From the NCBI RefSeq assembly GCF_020012125.1, contig NZ_JAIFAG010000001.1, positions 1,240,001 through 1,304,000 on the forward strand: a stretch of DNA of 64,000 nt, given 5' to 3'. Position numbers and translations under genes: made by a program. Origin of the DNA: Hymenobacter psoromatis. Its GTDB lineage: Bacteria > Bacteroidota > Bacteroidia > Cytophagales > Hymenobacteraceae. Of the stretch, positions 62,097-64,000 are shown in pieces (the first letter of the stretch is position 1; every line of letters begins with the position of its first letter). A model generated the notes under the pieces. The model was not told the DNA's origin, ran no database searches, and saw only the letters and a list, made by a program, of their open reading frames with translations.

Positions 62097-63938
62097 CTAC
62101 CCCGGCTGCCCCGGCTCCGAGTGCAGCAGCCCCGCCGGCACCTCCAACTCGCCCGAGTGGAAGCCAATTAGCCCGTTGCGCTCGTCCTCAATGTTGGTGG
62201 CTTGGGTGTACACATCGCCCGCGATGGGGCGGGCGCGCAGCTCGCGCTTGAAGTCGCGGATGCTGTTGGTGCGGGCCTCGGCATCCTGCGGGCCGCCATA
62301 GTCCGAGAAGCCGAAGCCGCCCCATTCGCTCACCAATAGCGGACGCTGGCCGCGGTAGAAGTAGGGGTCGCCGACCACGAGCGGGAAGGCGGCCGTGCCC
62401 TGCATTTCGCCGTGGATGAGGCGGTCGAGCAGTTCGCGCCAGCGGCCCAGGTCGGGGGTGTAGAGGTGGGCCGTGAGCAGGTCCGATTTCAACTGGCCCT
62501 GGTGGGAGATGTGGTGCCAGCCGTCGTTGTCAATCACCAGAAACTGCGGGTGCGACAGTTGCATGTAGTGGTACATCTGCACGATGTAGCGCCGGGTGGC
62601 CGGGTTAGTGGCAATGTCCTGGGCACCCCAGTCCTCGTTGTAGAGGCTCCAGATGACGATGCTGGGGTGGGTTTCCATCAGGCTCAGCATGCGTAGCAGC
62701 TCGGCGCGGTGGTTTTCGCGGCTGCGGGGCGTGCTGCTGTGCGGGCTGGGCACTTCTACCCACAGCAGCAGGCCCAGCTCGTCGGCCAGGTTGTAGATGC
62801 GCGGGTCGATGCCGGCAATGTGCACCCGCACCAGGTTGCAGCCCAGCGCCTTCATGGCATGCATGTGGCGGCGCATCTCGGCGTAGGTGGCCGTGCCGGG
62901 CTGGTAGAGGATGCCGTCGAGGTAAATCGGCTCGTTGTTGAGGTACACCTTGCGGCCGCGTGACTCGATTTTGCGCAGCCCGAAGCGCGCCTCAATCTGG
63001 GCCGCATAGCCGGTGTTGTCAATCAATTGGGCCACTAGGCGGTAGCGGTGCGGGTGTTCGGGGCACCAGACTTCGGCCCCCGGCACTTCCAGGCTCAGGC
63101 GCTGCTCGTGCTGACCCTCGGCCAGGGGTAGGGGAAAATCGGAAACTGCCAGCGGCGCGGTGGCGGCCGCGCCATCGGTCCCGAATACCTGCAGGCGCAC
63201 TAGGTAGTCGCCCGCATCGTGGATGCGCAGCGTCAGGTTGAAGCGCACCAGACAGTCCTCAATCGTGCTTACTACCCCCACCCGCGAGCGCAGGCGGTTG
63301 CGCTCCACGGTTTCGAGCCACACCGAGCGCACGGCCCCCGATTGCGTCTGGTACCAGATGCCGCCGCGCTTGTACACGTGCGATTCCTGCTTGCCGCGGG
63401 TCGTTTCGGCGTCCATTGTATCGGCAATGCGCACCGTAAGGCGGTTAGTGGCGCGCAGGTGCTCCTCGGGCAGCTCGTAGGTGAAGGACGTGTACTCGCC
63501 GTAGTGCACGGCCTCGCCCTCAATGGTGGTGAGCAGCTGGCCATTGAGCCAGACCCGTGTTTCGTAGCCACAGGCCCCGAACGTGAGCTGGAAGAGCGTC
63601 CGGTCCTTATTCTCGGCCACCTCGGGCAGGGTAAATTCGCGTTCATACCAGGCCACTATCTTGTCTTGCCAGGCCGTGGGGCCGCCGGCGTGGGCGGCCA
63701 CCAAGTGCTCCTCAATCGAGCCGGGCCACTGCGCGCTGAGGCGGTAGTCGTAGCCTTGCTCCCAGTCTTCGGTCAGGCCAATATCGTCGAGGTCGATGGC
63801 GAAGCGCCAGGTGCCGTCGAGCAAGAAGTGATGGCCCGGCCGCAGCACGGCGCGGGGCAGCTCGTTGTTAGTTTCCTGGGCTAATTCGGCTTCGGGGGTT
63901 GCCGAAAGGCCGTAGTTGGCGGGGGTGAAATCGTCCAT
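62097..63938 (-). CDS. Glycoside hydrolase family 2 protein
   Basis: A 613-residue GH2 enzyme (beta-galactosidase/glucuronidase/mannosidase type). Domains in order: a jelly-roll sugar-binding domain (about 30-215; LDGTWRFAIDLDD, FGACGYETRVWLNGQ), an immunoglobulin-like domain (about 220-325), and a TIM barrel. The acid/base Glu is in WSLYNEDWG and the nucleophile Glu in LLVSEWGGFGF. No signal peptide is visible, so it seems cytoplasmic, and the usual extra C-terminal domains are lacking. The exact sugar is not readable. It starts at ATG 63938, 62 bases from the window edge; upstream genes are unknown. Terminator at 62075-62038. Confidence 0.92.
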   Translation of the reverse strand: MDDFTPANYGLSATPEAELAQETNNELPRAVLRPGHHFLLDGTWRFAIDLDDIGLTEDWEQGYDYRLSAQWPGSIEEHLVAAHAGGPTAWQDKIVAWYEREFTLPEVAENKDRTLFQLTFGACGYETRVWLNGQLLTTIEGEAVHYGEYTSFTYELPEEHLRATNRLTVRIADTMDAETTRGKQESHVYKRGGIWYQTQSGAVRSVWLETVERNRLRSRVGVVSTIEDCLVRFNLTLRIHDAGDYLVRLQVFGTDGAAATAPLAVSDFPLPLAEGQHEQRLSLEVPGAEVWCPEHPHRYRLVAQLIDNTGYAAQIEARFGLRKIESRGRKVYLNNEPIYLDGILYQPGTATYAEMRRHMHAMKALGCNLVRVHIAGIDPRIYNLADELGLLLWVEVPSPHSSTPRSRENHRAELLRMLSLMETHPSIVIWSLYNEDWGAQDIATNPATRRYIVQMYHYMQLSHPQFLVIDNDGWHHISHQGQLKSDLLTAHLYTPDLGRWRELLDRLIHGEMQGTAAFPLVVGDPYFYRGQRPLLVSEWGGFGFSDYGGPQDAEARTNSIRDFKRELRARPIAGDVYTQATNIEDERNGLIGFHSGELEVPAGLLHSEPGQPG

Positions 63939-64000
63939 TGGATAAGGATAACGGCCGGCCGGGGGTATCGGGGGTGCCAGCCAGGATAAGAAGGAAAAAA

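Overview
The window is GC-rich (roughly 60% by eye), gene-dense chromosomal DNA from a member of the Bacteroidota, most likely Hymenobacter or a close relative in the Cytophagales. The grounds are protein content (Bacteroidota-type LptE, Porin_10-like porin, TonB receptor with a carboxypeptidase-regulatory domain, C4 zinc-ribbon/Nif3 pair), promoters of the TTTG/TAnnTTTG type, few Shine-Dalgarno sites, and a very frequent GGGGTAGG word. I see no rRNA, tRNA, CRISPR array, prophage or complete insertion sequence. Gene calls rest on reading the translations and motifs; no database search was run.

Layout. 0-15.7 kb is mostly housekeeping metabolism on the minus strand: an SCO-type copper chaperone with lipoproteins, aldo/keto reductase, dienelactone hydrolase, metal-receptor protein, M42 peptidase, acyl-CoA carboxylase beta subunit, DNA glycosylase, phosphatases, a Na+/H+ antiporter, threonine aldolase, an alanine/lysine-rich LEA-like protein, a Nudix hydrolase and PEP carboxykinase. 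16-25.5 kb holds a peptide transporter and a gene block that I recall as conserved in Bacteroidota (groEL-groES-secG-TPR protein-lptE-sigma-54 activator-miaB), here interrupted by a hicAB toxin-antitoxin pair. 25.5-30.4 kb has pabB, a secreted repeat protein, the zinc-ribbon protein and Nif3. 30.5-41.3 kb has an AraC regulator with a flavin monooxygenase, a SMUG-like glycosylase, lpxK, a porin, miaE, tsaE and alanine dehydrogenase.

41.5-51 kb looks like a carboxylate/acetate locus: a transposase-derived zinc/HTH protein, a porin, an MHS-family symporter, then, behind a strong terminator, a small membrane protein, a histidine kinase with a sodium:solute-symporter-like sensor, a receiver-only response regulator and acetyl-CoA synthetase (a CrbS/CrbR-acs-like arrangement). 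51.2-56.8 kb is a phosphate-scavenging set: TonB-dependent receptor, beta-helix lipoprotein and beta-propeller phytase. Fumarylacetoacetase, a NifU-domain protein and an Mrp ATPase follow.

60-62 kb differs from the rest: an SDR oxidoreductase and a very AT-rich AraC regulator, each split by a single in-frame TAA where a CAA glutamine codon is expected. The window ends with a GH2 glycosidase. Long inverted repeats of at least three types sit between genes and sometimes reach into coding 3' ends.
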